Assembly: GCA_017439545.1 (NCBI GenBank)
Contig: JAFSIW010000031.1
Span: 1 to 64,000, forward strand
Reading direction: 5' to 3'
Length of the DNA: 64,000 bases
DNA from: Clostridia bacterium
GTDB lineage: Bacteria; Bacillota; Clostridia; Oscillospirales; Acutalibacteraceae
The notes beneath the pieces were generated by a model. It was not told the origin of the DNA, ran no database searches, and was given only the letters and a program-made list of their open reading frames with translations. This document shows positions 1 to 10,600 of the stretch, piece after piece (the first letter of the stretch is position 1; every line of letters begins with the position of its first letter). Made by a program: the position numbers and the translations under genes.

Positions 1-55
1 CATCATTAACGAAGTGACATCATTAACGTAGCGGCATCATGTTCCCAAAGGGAAC
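1..55. repeat. 17-bp degenerate tandem repeat plus small hairpin at window edge
   Basis: Three successive 17-base units begin at 1, 18 and 35, each starting with CATCAT. The first two share CATCATTAACG and differ in the last six bases. The third runs into a perfect small hairpin, GTTCCC-AAA-GGGAAC, at 41-55. The array probably continues to the left of the window. Its function is unknown; it looks like an intergenic repeat family rather than coding sequence. Confidence 0.5.
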
Positions 56-63
56 GCTTCATT

Positions 64-101
64 GAAAAACGACAAGTTTATATCGAAAATTGTCGTTTTT
101 C
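64..101 (-). terminator. Rho-independent terminator of tRNA-Gly
   Basis: A 12-bp perfect stem pairs 64-75 with 90-101 and has A- and T-rich flanks. It starts immediately after the encoded CCA end of the tRNA gene on the minus strand, so it most likely ends that transcript. Confidence 0.8.
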
Positions 102-175
102 TGGAGCGGGTGATGGGAATCGAACCCACGTATCCAGCTTGGAAGGCTGGTGTTCTACCATTGAACTACACCCGC
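102..175 (-). tRNA. tRNA-Gly (anticodon TCC)
   Basis: Read on the minus strand, the 7-bp acceptor stem GCGGGTG/CACCCGC, a D arm with TTCAATGGTAGAA, the anticodon loop CTTCCAA, a T arm with GGTTCGATTCC, discriminator T and a genome-encoded CCA form a complete 74-nt cloverleaf. Anticodon TCC gives glycine. It stands alone, with its own promoter upstream and a terminator directly downstream. Confidence 0.96.
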
Positions 176-192
176 ATTTTCGCAACGCAGTA

Positions 193-221
193 ATATTACC
201 ACATTTGCGAAAGGTTGTCAA
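193..221 (-). promoter_or_regulatory. Sigma-A promoter of tRNA-Gly
   Basis: On the minus strand TTGACA (216-221) is separated by 17 bp from TAATAT (193-198), about 18 bases before the tRNA. It lies between the end of folD and the tRNA gene. Confidence 0.7.
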
Positions 222-235
222 GAATATTTTTAAAA

Positions 236-1096
236 TTACGAAACTTTATTCTGGTCTTTTGTGGCTGTCAGCGTGTTTTGCATCAGCATAGCAATGGTCA
301 TAGGACCAACACCGCCGGGGACAGGCGTGATCGCACCGGCAATAGGAGCAACGCCATCGAAATCAACATCGCCACAAAGGGAACCATCCTCCAATCGATT
401 GATGCCCACGTCAATGACGACGGCACCTTCCTTGACCATATCAGCTGTGACGAACTTAGGGATGCCAACAGCCGCTACCAAAATATCGGCGGCCTTGCAT
501 TTTTGCTTCAGGTCTTTGGTTTTGGAGTGGCAAATGGTAACTGTTCCGTTTTTATGTAACAACAGCATGGCCATAGGCTTGCCCACAATGTTGCTTCGCC
601 CGATAACAACACAATCCTTGCCTGCTACAGGAATCTCGGTAGAGGCGATCAGTTCCATAATGCCGGCAGGGGTGCAGGGAAGGAGAGTGCAAGTACCTTG
701 CATAATTTTCCCCACGTTGATCGGATGAAAGGCATCCACATCCTTGGCAGGATCAATGGCAGAAATCACGGCGTCCTCGCTGATGTGCCGCGGCAAAGGC
801 AGTTGCACCAAAATTCCGTTAACATCGGGATCTTGATTGAGCTTTGCAATGAGCGCTAACAATTCATCTTGGGTGGTTTGCGCGGATAACGTATATTCTA
901 ACGAGCGAATACCGCAGACCTCACAAGCCTTCTTTTTGTTGTTTACGTAAACACGAGAGGCGGGGTCGTCGCCTACCAGAATAACCGCGAGACAAGATTG
1001 AATGCCTTTTTCATTTAATGCGGAAACTTGAACAGCAACTTGTTGTTTAATCTGAGCAGAAACGGCTTTCCCGTCAATGATTTTTGTTTGTGACAT
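236..1096 (-). CDS. folD: Bifunctional methylenetetrahydrofolate dehydrogenase/cyclohydrolase
   Basis: 286 residues, the usual FolD length. FolD interconverts 5,10-methylene-THF and 10-formyl-THF in the cytoplasm using NADP, supplying one-carbon units for purines and formyl-Met. The active-site YxxxK motif is Y50-K54; the dinucleotide-binding stretch GRSNIVGKP lies near residue 165, and the PVPGGVGPMT signature is near the C-terminus. AAGGAG lies 8 bases before the ATG. It is the last gene of a minus-strand group behind lgt (17-bp gap). Confidence 0.96.
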   Translation of the reverse strand: MSQTKIIDGKAVSAQIKQQVAVQVSALNEKGIQSCLAVILVGDDPASRVYVNNKKKACEVCGIRSLEYTLSAQTTQDELLALIAKLNQDPDVNGILVQLPLPRHISEDAVISAIDPAKDVDAFHPINVGKIMQGTCTLLPCTPAGIMELIASTEIPVAGKDCVVIGRSNIVGKPMAMLLLHKNGTVTICHSKTKDLKQKCKAADILVAAVGIPKFVTADMVKEGAVVIDVGINRLEDGSLCGDVDFDGVAPIAGAITPVPGGVGPMTIAMLMQNTLTATKDQNKVS

Positions 1097-1113
1097 AATA
1101 TAACTCCTTATTG

Positions 1114-1986
1114 TTATTCGCTGACGATGGTTGATGTTTCAAGTGTTGTTTCCTTCTTCTTTTTGGCCTTGATTCTGAAAACAAGGATCAAGATCAAACC
1201 GACTACAACACAGGTGGCGGCCAAAACCTGAGAGATTTTTAAAGGTCCGACCATCAGGCTGTCGGTACGTACCGCTTCAATAAAGAAACGACCGAGTCCG
1301 TACCACACTATGTATTGCAGGGCGGTTTCTCCTTTGAATTTTCGATTCTTGCTTAGGAAATAAATCACAATAAAACCGGTGATACACCAGAGGGATTCAT
1401 ATAAAAAGCAAGGATGAACGGGCAGGCTCGGATCAACGGTCACACCTTGTTGCGCTAGGGTTTCCTGCACGTATGTTAAGTGGTCGTAGGTGCCATTGCT
1501 GAACATTCCCCAAGGCAGAGTGGTGTTGGAGCCGAAGGCTTCTTGGTTCATAAAGTTACCCCATCGTCCGATGGCTTGTCCGATTAAGAAGGCAGGGGCA
1601 GCAAGATCAAGCATATCTGTAAAGTTGATCTTGCGCCATAGACAGACCAGACCGCCGCATACCAAAGCACCGATCACGCCACCATAAATAGCCAGTCCGC
1701 CGTCACGAATGTCGATCATGTCCATAAAAGATTCGTAGTGACTCAGGGTGGTCAGCACATAGTAGGAACGGGCGCCGACCACGCCGCCGACGGTACCGAT
1801 CAAAATAACATCAATCATTTTATCGGTGTTGATTTCATATTCAGCGGCGCGTCGAAAGCCGTAAATGAGCGCGGCAAGAAATCCTACGGCAATAATAATT
1901 CCATACCAATAGACATCAAACCCGCCAAGAGAAAAGGCAACCGGATTCAGGTCAAAGGTTTGACCAAACATTTCAACTGTATACAT
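1114..1986 (-). CDS. lgt: Prolipoprotein diacylglyceryl transferase
   Basis: 290 residues with about seven hydrophobic membrane segments and the Lgt signature GRWGNFMN near residue 140. Lgt is an integral membrane enzyme that moves the diacylglyceryl group of phosphatidylglycerol onto the lipobox cysteine of pre-lipoproteins. The C-terminus is lysine-rich. AGGAGG sits 7 bases before the ATG. The gene follows the M16 peptidase gene by 18 bp and precedes folD, so the set is probably co-transcribed. Confidence 0.96.
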   Translation of the reverse strand: MYTVEMFGQTFDLNPVAFSLGGFDVYWYGIIIAVGFLAALIYGFRRAAEYEINTDKMIDVILIGTVGGVVGARSYYVLTTLSHYESFMDMIDIRDGGLAIYGGVIGALVCGGLVCLWRKINFTDMLDLAAPAFLIGQAIGRWGNFMNQEAFGSNTTLPWGMFSNGTYDHLTYVQETLAQQGVTVDPSLPVHPCFLYESLWCITGFIVIYFLSKNRKFKGETALQYIVWYGLGRFFIEAVRTDSLMVGPLKISQVLAATCVVVGLILILVFRIKAKKKKETTLETSTIVSE

Positions 1987-2004
1987 ATAACATCCTCCTA
2001 TGGC

Positions 2005-3279
2005 TTAGCAGATGGGTTTAACAACTGAGAGAACATCCCGATTCAAATCAAAGCACTCGTTCAGCGTGTGGTTTAGATCCTCCACGGTGACTGATTGAAA
2101 AATCGCAGCTTCATCGAATAATCCACTTCCGTCGCATGCGCAATCGGTTAAGGCGTCACCAATGTTTTCAACACTATTGAATGCCATTAAATAGCGGCCG
2201 TAAAACTGACGCCGAATCAGTTCAAACTCCTCAGGATCCAAACCGTTTGTCTGTGCGTAGACAATCATATCCTTGATTCTGTCTGCCACACCCTTTGGGT
2301 CGGTGGATTCCCCGCTGAACATAATCGTGGCAAAGTTACGCCCGTCAAACAGACTGCCGCCGAAGGATTTGTTAATCAGACCATCGTTAAGCAATTGATT
2401 ATAAAACGCTGACTGTTGCCCCACAAGAATGGCAAGAATCATAGCAATTTCGGTGCGGGTTCTCAAGGGGAGATATCCATCGGTATCCATTTTTAAGGCG
2501 TAAATGAACTGCGGAATGGATACCGGCATCGCTTGCTCCCGATAATGATTGACTACATCATAGGGTTCGTTATAAGGCATCGACTCTACAGATACGGCAG
2601 GAGAATCTTGTAAATATTGATCACAAAGCGCCAAGACACGGTCAACCTGTACGTTACCCGATACAACGATAAACATATTTTTTAAATTATAAAAGGTGCG
2701 GTAGCATTGATATAAAAGCTCAGCATCAATTTTTCGGATGGTCTGTGCCGTGCCGGCAATGTTAATGCGAACGGGATTGTGATGGTACATACAAGACAAT
2801 GCATTGAGCAATACCACCCAGTCGGGAGAATCATCATACATGCTGATCTCTTGCCCGATAATACCTTGCTCTTTTTCTACTGTTGCCTGGGTGAAATAGG
2901 GGTGCTGTACAAAATCCAATAAGATTTCAAAGGAATCTTCAAAGTGATCGGAACAGCTGAACAAATAACAGGTGCGATCAAACGAAGTGTATGCATTGGC
3001 AGACGCCCCTGTTTTGGCGTAGCGGGCAAAAGCATCCCCGTCTTCACTTTCAAACAGCTTGTGTTCTAAGAAGTGGGCAATTCCTTCGGGTACCACGGTG
3101 AAATCGGCGGCAGGATCTGTGCGGAAACTATTATCTACCGAGCCGTATTTGGTACCAAATACGGCATAAGCACCCGAAAAGGAAGGTTTCTCGTAAACGT
3201 AGATTTTTAGTCCGCTTTGGTGGGTGGCAACGTAATACTGTTCATTGAGAGGCGCGTTTTGAATTAATTCTTTCTTCAT
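2005..3279 (-). CDS. M16 family zinc peptidase (YmfH-like, active type)
   Basis: 424 residues. The inverted zinc motif HxxEH is present as H69-x-x-E72-H73, followed by the downstream glutamate region EKEQGIIGQEI typical of the third zinc ligand. This is the catalytic half of the YmfF/YmfH-type pair common in Firmicutes; the substrate is not known from sequence. The start overlaps the stop of the preceding M16-like gene by 4 bases, so the pair is probably translationally coupled and may form a heterodimer (known for other M16B pairs, inferred here). Confidence 0.88.
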   Translation of the reverse strand: MKKELIQNAPLNEQYYVATHQSGLKIYVYEKPSFSGAYAVFGTKYGSVDNSFRTDPAADFTVVPEGIAHFLEHKLFESEDGDAFARYAKTGASANAYTSFDRTCYLFSCSDHFEDSFEILLDFVQHPYFTQATVEKEQGIIGQEISMYDDSPDWVVLLNALSCMYHHNPVRINIAGTAQTIRKIDAELLYQCYRTFYNLKNMFIVVSGNVQVDRVLALCDQYLQDSPAVSVESMPYNEPYDVVNHYREQAMPVSIPQFIYALKMDTDGYLPLRTRTEIAMILAILVGQQSAFYNQLLNDGLINKSFGGSLFDGRNFATIMFSGESTDPKGVADRIKDMIVYAQTNGLDPEEFELIRRQFYGRYLMAFNSVENIGDALTDCACDGSGLFDEAAIFQSVTVEDLNHTLNECFDLNRDVLSVVKPIC

Positions 3280-4559
3280 TGGGCTTCCTCCGTACCTTTT
3301 AATACGTATACCGTATCCAAAACCACACCACGGGCAGCTTCGACAATTTGTTTCTTTTGAATTCGATTGACCTGTTCAATAAACTCTTCGGGGGATTGCA
3401 TAGTACGGTCAAACAGACGGGCAAGATACCACGCCTCAATGGAACTTTGTGAATCAGTAACGCTGATGACACCGTCAATCATACTCATTTTTGCGGCACT
3501 GATTACCGCATCGTCAAAGTCGCCCTGCTGTATGGCAACAAGCTGATCTAAAATACCTCGTTTTGCTGCTTCGATGTTTTGCTCATCCACGCCGCTGTCG
3601 ACGCAGATAAATCCCTTTTGCGACTGTATGCGAGAACCGCAGTAATAGCACAAACTCATTTTTTCGCGAACCACGGTGAACAGCTTGGAATAGGGGGCGC
3701 CGCCGTAAATATCGCACATCATACGTAACGCCATATTGTCTTGCTCAACCGAAGAAATTGGTGAGCGGAAGCCCATTACCAATTTGCCTTGCGTTAACTT
3801 CATGGTTTCAACTTTTGTGCGAACTTCGGTTGGCTTGGCATAGGAAAATACTTGACGGCAAGCCTTGGGAGCGCGGTTAATGCCGTCAAATTCCGTAATG
3901 ATCTGCTCGTAAATAGGGGCAGGATCATTAGCTCCCACTACGGTAATGACAATTGGTGCGGTGCACAACATGGCTTGCCAATAAGCTACCACTTGTTCAC
4001 CGCTGACAGCTTTTGCCGAAGAAAGATTACCGCCTATTTCAATGCCGAATGGCTCATCTTGACACATGAAACCATACATTTGTGACAATGCATATTTTCT
4101 CTTATCGTTAATCGTGCTTTCAATAGATTCGATCAGCAAACGACGACAGATTTCCAAATCCTGAGTGGGAACGGTCGATTGACTGAAGTTAGGATGGAAA
4201 ACCGATTCGCACAGCAAAGCGGTTGCCTCTTGGATCAATTTCTCGCCGTTTAAAGCATATTGATCGTCTGCAACCGTAATGCTGACATTCAACAACTGAT
4301 GGTCGGCTAATTTGATCATTCCGGAAGAAAGACGCGCACCGTACAGCGAAAGCAACTTTCTTTGCAGCAAGGTGGGAGACGCATACTGCTTAGTAGAGCG
4401 TGACAGCAGTTTAGCTAATAACGATGCGGTTGAAGCATCGGTTACCGTCAACGGTAAAACGAAGGATAACGAAATGCGAGTTGTTTTAAACTTGTCGGTT
4501 TGTACGGCAAGCCCCGTCATTTGTTCACCCAAGGTTTGACGATTGGTGTTATTCGTCAT
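3276..4559 (-). CDS. M16-like peptidase family protein lacking the zinc motif (YmfF-like)
   Basis: 427 residues from the ATG at 4559, preceded by GGAGGTG at good spacing. A longer frame upstream is rejected because it would place the ribosome site inside the gene. The fold-level M16 pattern is visible, but where the active partner has HxxEH this protein has an ordinary leucine/serine-rich helix, so it is presumably the non-catalytic subunit. It overlaps the catalytic partner by 4 bases. Confidence 0.83.
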   Translation of the reverse strand: MTNNTNRQTLGEQMTGLAVQTDKFKTTRISLSFVLPLTVTDASTASLLAKLLSRSTKQYASPTLLQRKLLSLYGARLSSGMIKLADHQLLNVSITVADDQYALNGEKLIQEATALLCESVFHPNFSQSTVPTQDLEICRRLLIESIESTINDKRKYALSQMYGFMCQDEPFGIEIGGNLSSAKAVSGEQVVAYWQAMLCTAPIVITVVGANDPAPIYEQIITEFDGINRAPKACRQVFSYAKPTEVRTKVETMKLTQGKLVMGFRSPISSVEQDNMALRMMCDIYGGAPYSKLFTVVREKMSLCYYCGSRIQSQKGFICVDSGVDEQNIEAAKRGILDQLVAIQQGDFDDAVISAAKMSMIDGVISVTDSQSSIEAWYLARLFDRTMQSPEEFIEQVNRIQKKQIVEAARGVVLDTVYVLKGTEEAQ

Positions 4560-4618
4560 TCTTACACCTCCAATTGTCAGTATTATACCAAATATGATGC
4601 TCCATTGCAAGAGTAAAA

Positions 4619-7600
4619 TCAGGGGACAAGACCGTTGTCTGTTACCGTGATTTCTTGATGTCCCCGCCTTATGGTAATGCGAAATTCTTGTTCACAAGGC
4701 TTAGATAAGCAAAAAGAAAGGGTTAATTTGTCTTGACCCGTTGTTAGCGTTACGGTTGAATGATATAAAGCTTTGGGCAGACACGGTTGTAATCGTATGG
4801 TATTACCTTCCCGATGTATGCCGAACAAATCTTCAATTATGATACGATAGAGCCATCCGGCGGCACCCGTATAATGGGTCCAACCGCATCTTCCCATAGC
4901 ATCCGCATGGGTGTATACATCGCCTGCCACAGCGTAGGGTTCGCCCTGATATTGTTGCGATGTTAAGGCGGATAGAGTATGAGTGGCAGGGTTCACATAT
5001 TCAATCAGGGTATAAGCTTTTTCGGGTTCTCTCAGCGCCAGTAGGGCTTGAATCAACCAAATGACGCCATGGGTGTACTGTCCACCGTTTTCTCGGATGC
5101 CTTTTGGGTAGGCGGAGATATAGCCCGCATTGATTTGATCAAAAGGAGGGGTAAAAAGTCGAATTAGGCGGTTCTCGTGATCCACAGTACGGCGATATGC
5201 GGTTTCAATTGCCAAGCGATTGCGCTCTTGATTGGGGAGACCTGCTATTACAGCAAAGGCTTGGGGCAGAACGTCAATTTGGTTCTCGACACTTTGATTG
5301 CTTCCGATTACACGTCCGTCGTCAAAATAGGCGCGAGTATAATGGGTTTCGTTCCAGCAGTGAGCTTCCACAGCTTTTTTGCATTTCTTAGACTTCTCTC
5401 TTAATTGATTCTCATAGACGTGGTCGCAAAGTAAGGAGGCAATTTTAGCATACTCATCACAAACTAAAGCGAAAAACTGGGTAAGCCATACACTCTCACC
5501 TTGACCTTTTGTGCCAACGGCAGAAAAACCATCGTTCCAATCGCAACTGCCGATCAATGCCAATCCTCGTTTGCTGAACCGAACACGGTCAATTGCCAAT
5601 TTACCATGTTCATATACGCTGAATTCTGCTCCTGTTTCAAACGACGCGTCATAGCGTTCCTGGCAGCCTTCAGCTAATGGTTCGGCTTGTAGTGTAGGAG
5701 TTTTCAATACCAGCAAATCTTGGTCGTTTGTAACCTGAACATAACGAGCAACGGATAGTGGTAACCACAACATATCGTCACTGCATCGGGTGCGTACGCC
5801 CGAAGGACCGCTTGGTAATTCATGCCACCAATGAAGCACATCTCCCTCACTAAATTGTCGTCTACAGCACAGCAGGATTTGTTGTTTGGTTAATTCCGGA
5901 TATAACAGCACAAGATTTGATGCGTCCTGCAATTGGTCGCGAAATCCATATGCGCCTGAGCATTGATAGAATCCCGTACGTCCATACAGCCGTGATGCAA
6001 CGGTTTGATGTGGTAAAAAAGTATTGACCATTTCGTTTAACCCTACGTTATTGGTTTTTACAGCTATTGCTGTTTCACTTTGGGTCACGTCGGGAAGTAG
6101 GGGAGTGACAGTTTCTTCTTCAGGATGGTACGATAGAGAGAAAGAGGCATGATCGTATACCTGTGAAATCACTGCACAGCAATCAGACGAGTCATTGCTG
6201 CTGTTCTGCCACTTTCCTTGCCAAAAATCCATGATGTTACACACGGTGAAGAAGGGGAGGTTGCAATGCATGGACATGAAACCGTTAAAAGCGGTCTGAA
6301 ACGGTTGTTCCACGGTCAGTAACGTATTTTTTGAGTGAATTTTCAGGTGCATAGCATCTTTACGATCAAAACCGAGCACGGGAGTAACGTAATAGGCTAC
6401 TAACCATGAAGCATCCGTATTGTTTCGTGTCAGTGTAATTGTTTTTTTATTATTAGTTACTCTTACCGTAACGTGGTAATATTGATCTTCGATTCTTCCA
6501 TAGTAGGATGCTGCATTCTTAGAAAAAACAGCTGTTGCACCGCGAATCAAGTCATAATAACAACCGTTTACCTTGGCAATCAGCAGTTCCCCAACGTGAT
6601 GTGTTATCGGATCATTACTCCATGGCGTCAAACGATTTTCTCGGCTGTTATAAGCAAAGGTAAAGCCGAGACTTTGATCGGTTACAAGCGTACCAAAGGA
6701 TGGGGTGGTAAGCAAATGGCTCCATGGTACAGATGGTCGGTGGGTAATTACAAATTTCCCTTCGGCAAAGTATCCGCCGTTTGTAATCAAAGTAGGCTTT
6801 TCGTTTGGATTTTGTCTGTTTGCACACCTTAACTGAATAGGGGCGAAACTCACAGATTGATCGGCTTTTTGAGGAAGACTTCTCCGAATAATATACGTTG
6901 AAAAGGCCAGTATGCTTAATTTGACCTCTGATGGTATTGTGGCTGTATTGATGAGGTGGATACCCCCCGCTCGATGAAGCTTTGACGTATATCCAAGGTT
7001 TTGAATAGCGGTCAGAATTTCGTTATATTTTTGGCGGTGATAATCACCATGCTCATGATATAGAATAACAAAATCGCTGTTCAATTTGTTATTCGAAAGC
7101 AGTGCCCAGGCATCCAAATAAATTTTACATCGTTCTAAGGCAGCTTCATTTATTATTTCGCACACAAGAATCGGCAGATCCCCTGAGATTCCAACCGACC
7201 ACAGATGATTTCGACGGGGGTTTTGTATCCGAACGCCTTGCCTTTGTTGTTGATGATGGTTGACAAGGTAAGGCATGATGACTTCTGCCAATTTGTTTTC
7301 TACGGTACGTTTATCAAATAACGAAGAGGCCTTCTCGTCCCGTATGCTACCATTAAAAGAAATGATCGCTTGTTCTTTGGTCTCTCCAACTGCAAGCACC
7401 AAAGTTCGTTCAACGGTTTGTCTGGGATTAAGATGAAAAGGGATAGACAAATAGCAGCATGGGTCCGGCGTACAAGCGGAACTGCTTTGCTGTATGGGCA
7501 AAAATTTAAAACGGTTGCCTTCGTATTCGATGGAATTGCGAGAAGAACAACAAAACTTATAATCAATTTGGGAATCGGAAAAACCAACCACCAGACAAGC

Positions 7601-10600
7601 GTTTTGCTCTCCGTTTCTGGGCCTCTTGGTATACACCAGTCTTTTGTTGATTTCATCCCAATGGCTTTCTATAAACAATTTATAAAAAGCCGGATGAGAA
7701 CGGATTTGTTCTTTTGCGTGCAAACGCGGCTCGAAATATATCATCAATTCAAAATCTTTGTTTCTATTTGTTCTGTTTTGAAGGCGAAAGGTTCTTACCT
7801 CTGCTGAATAATTTTTTGAGAGTGATACCTTCGTTTCTACTGATACCTCTTTATTATGCACACTAAAGTTTGCGGAGGTTTGGTCGGCATACCATCTGAC
7901 AGCTTCGCCGCCCATATAGTGTGGCGTATCGGTTAATGCGATTGTTTCAGACGGAGTTTTTACCATCAATATCATACCTGCATCATTTTCTAAAAAATCG
8001 TTTGACGTGCCATACAACTGCAGATCGCGCCACATATGACGAGTACAGCCAAGGCTGCTGATTTGCAATTCCTGTTGATGGTTGGTAAATAATGCGTATT
8101 CGGGATGATACACATTCGGTCTGATAGCTTTGCCTGAATAATTCCGTCGTAGAGTCGGCTTTTGTGGTGATTTCCTCTCGGCATAGTGGTCGTAAACATC
8201 CGCTCCGTGAGGGATTCTTTCATTGAGTAGGGAAGAAGCGCCTGCCATCTCTTGTTGCATGAATAAGTTTTGCAGATAAAAATCTTCCAATGTGTTGGTA
8301 ATCGCACAAAGACTCATTCCGACGTGATGTGCCATATAGCTTTGCACGATTTCATGTTCGGTATGACGGCATCGGTGACCCGTAAAATCCATGGCTTCAT
8401 AAAAACCGTACCGCCCCTGCATTTTCATTTTTTCTAACAAGCGAAGGTTTTTCATGGCAGCTTTCAAATCAAATGGCATTGCCAAAAAGGTGGAATAGGG
8501 CGAAACAACTCTTTCCTTGGTGTCATAACACTTTAAAGCGAGGCCGGTGACACCATGAGGCTTGTATTGATAATTACACTCATCGTCGAACTCATAAAAT
8601 CCGCTTTCTGAATAGCCCCAGGGCTGTCCGTGCTTTACAGCACGCTTTTGACAGTGAATGCAAAAGTGTACGGCTTCATAGAATAGCGTGTTTGGCTTAT
8701 GAGGCAGCAGCAACGGTGGCATCAAGTATTCAAACGCCGTACCTGTCCAAGATAATGGTCCGACATAACCGTCTTGCCTTGTCATGGTACGGTTTAGAGA
8801 GTGCCAATGTTTAGGCGGCACCTGTCGCTTTGCAACGGCATAATAGTCGGTCATCCGCGCTTCGCTCATCAGCATATCATAATACGATGCGGATAAGGCT
8901 TTTCTTTCTAAGTCGTAGCCGATATGAAACAAATTTCGATGACGGTTATATAAACAAGAGAAATTGATTCGTTCCAATTCTTGGGTTATACGGTTTATCA
9001 ACTGCTTTGCAACATTATTAGGAATGGTTTTCAAGTGGTTCCGCACTGTATAAATACAGCAAACATAGTTTCCCGAATCCACCGTAGAGCAATATCTTGG
9101 AGTCAATGCCTCGGCGGTCTGTGTGTTATACCAATTCAGCAAATGTCCTTGATATCGCTCTAATTTTTCTACGGTTGAGAGTGTGTTGTCTAAGCGTTTC
9201 AGCATTTCTTCAACTGAGATAAACCCAAGCTTTTGCGCACATACACAGGAGAGCATCATCAGTCCGATGTTGGTGGGCGAGGTGCGATGTGCAACGGCAA
9301 AAACCGGTTGCTCCTGAATATTGTCAGGAGGAAGAAAGTTTTCTTCCTTCGTGCAATGATCTTGATAAAATTGCCAAAGTTTTCGCCCTTCTTCTAATAG
9401 ATACGTACGCTGCGCAGGACGTAATGGCGACTCTTTCGTGGTCGTTTGTTTGGCTACCAGCCATTGAACTACGGGACACAAAAGCAAGAACGCTCCGAAT
9501 ATACGAAGAGAGGAAGGCGCCAACAGCAAAAAAATCAAACCAAACAATACTGACCATCCATTCGCGCGTATATATGCCGAAAATGACCGTTTTTGTTTAC
9601 GTGCAACGTCGGAAGCCGGGATCCACTCAAGGCAGTTTTTATGGCTGATAAACCGTCTGTACAGTCCCTTGACAGCTGCGTTTAACACTAAGAAACAATC
9701 CGAGGCAACCGTAAAAATAGAATATAGGTTTCGGATAAGGATGATCAGTGCTGCCGGAATGTTACGAGAAAAGGTTTGCAGACGTGGCCCCTCGGTTCCA
9801 TAGCGAAAAAGCATCTGTAAAAACGAGTAGACTCCTGTACTGAAAATGCCAAGTAGAAATACAGCCACGCATAGGTTGCAAAGCGATTGACACATTGAGG
9901 CAATTATCAACAATCCAAATAGGGCGACAGGATATAAATGACGAATCAAATTATCCAAAATCGCCATACGACAAAACATACTTAATGGATTTTTGTGTCG
10001 ACCGAAGGTTGGTATCAGCCAAGCCGCATTTTGAAAATCGCCGCGAATCCAACGGTGAAGCCGCCGATTCCAGCTTAGAGGTTGACGTGGATCGCTGTCG
10101 GCTAATTCTACGTCTGAAACAAGACCGCAACGCAAAACGCCCCCTTCAACAATGTCGTGGCTTAAGGTGCGTTCTTCTTCCATTCGATTCCATAAACATG
10201 CTAAAAAGGCATCAATATGCAGTAATCCTTTGCCGGAGAACACGGTTTCTCCCAATAGATCCTGGTAGTGATTGCTGCAGGCGGCGTTATAGGATGACAC
10301 GCCTCCTTTCGCACAAAAAATTTTTGAAAAGATTGTTGTATTATTGGTTATTGCTTCACATGTAAGCGGCATCAAAATACCAAAGCCGCTTTTTACACGA
10401 TGGGTATTCGGATCAATTTGAGGTTGATTGCATGGATGAGCGGCAGCCGTTACGGTGTTATAGACCGCATTAAAGGTCAACTGGGTGTCCTGATCCAATG
10501 CATATAAATACTTTACACGTGATAGTTTTTCTTTATCGCCGACAACGCAGGAAAAATCCCCCCAACTATTTCGTATGCCGTGAGCCAACTGCAACAAAGC

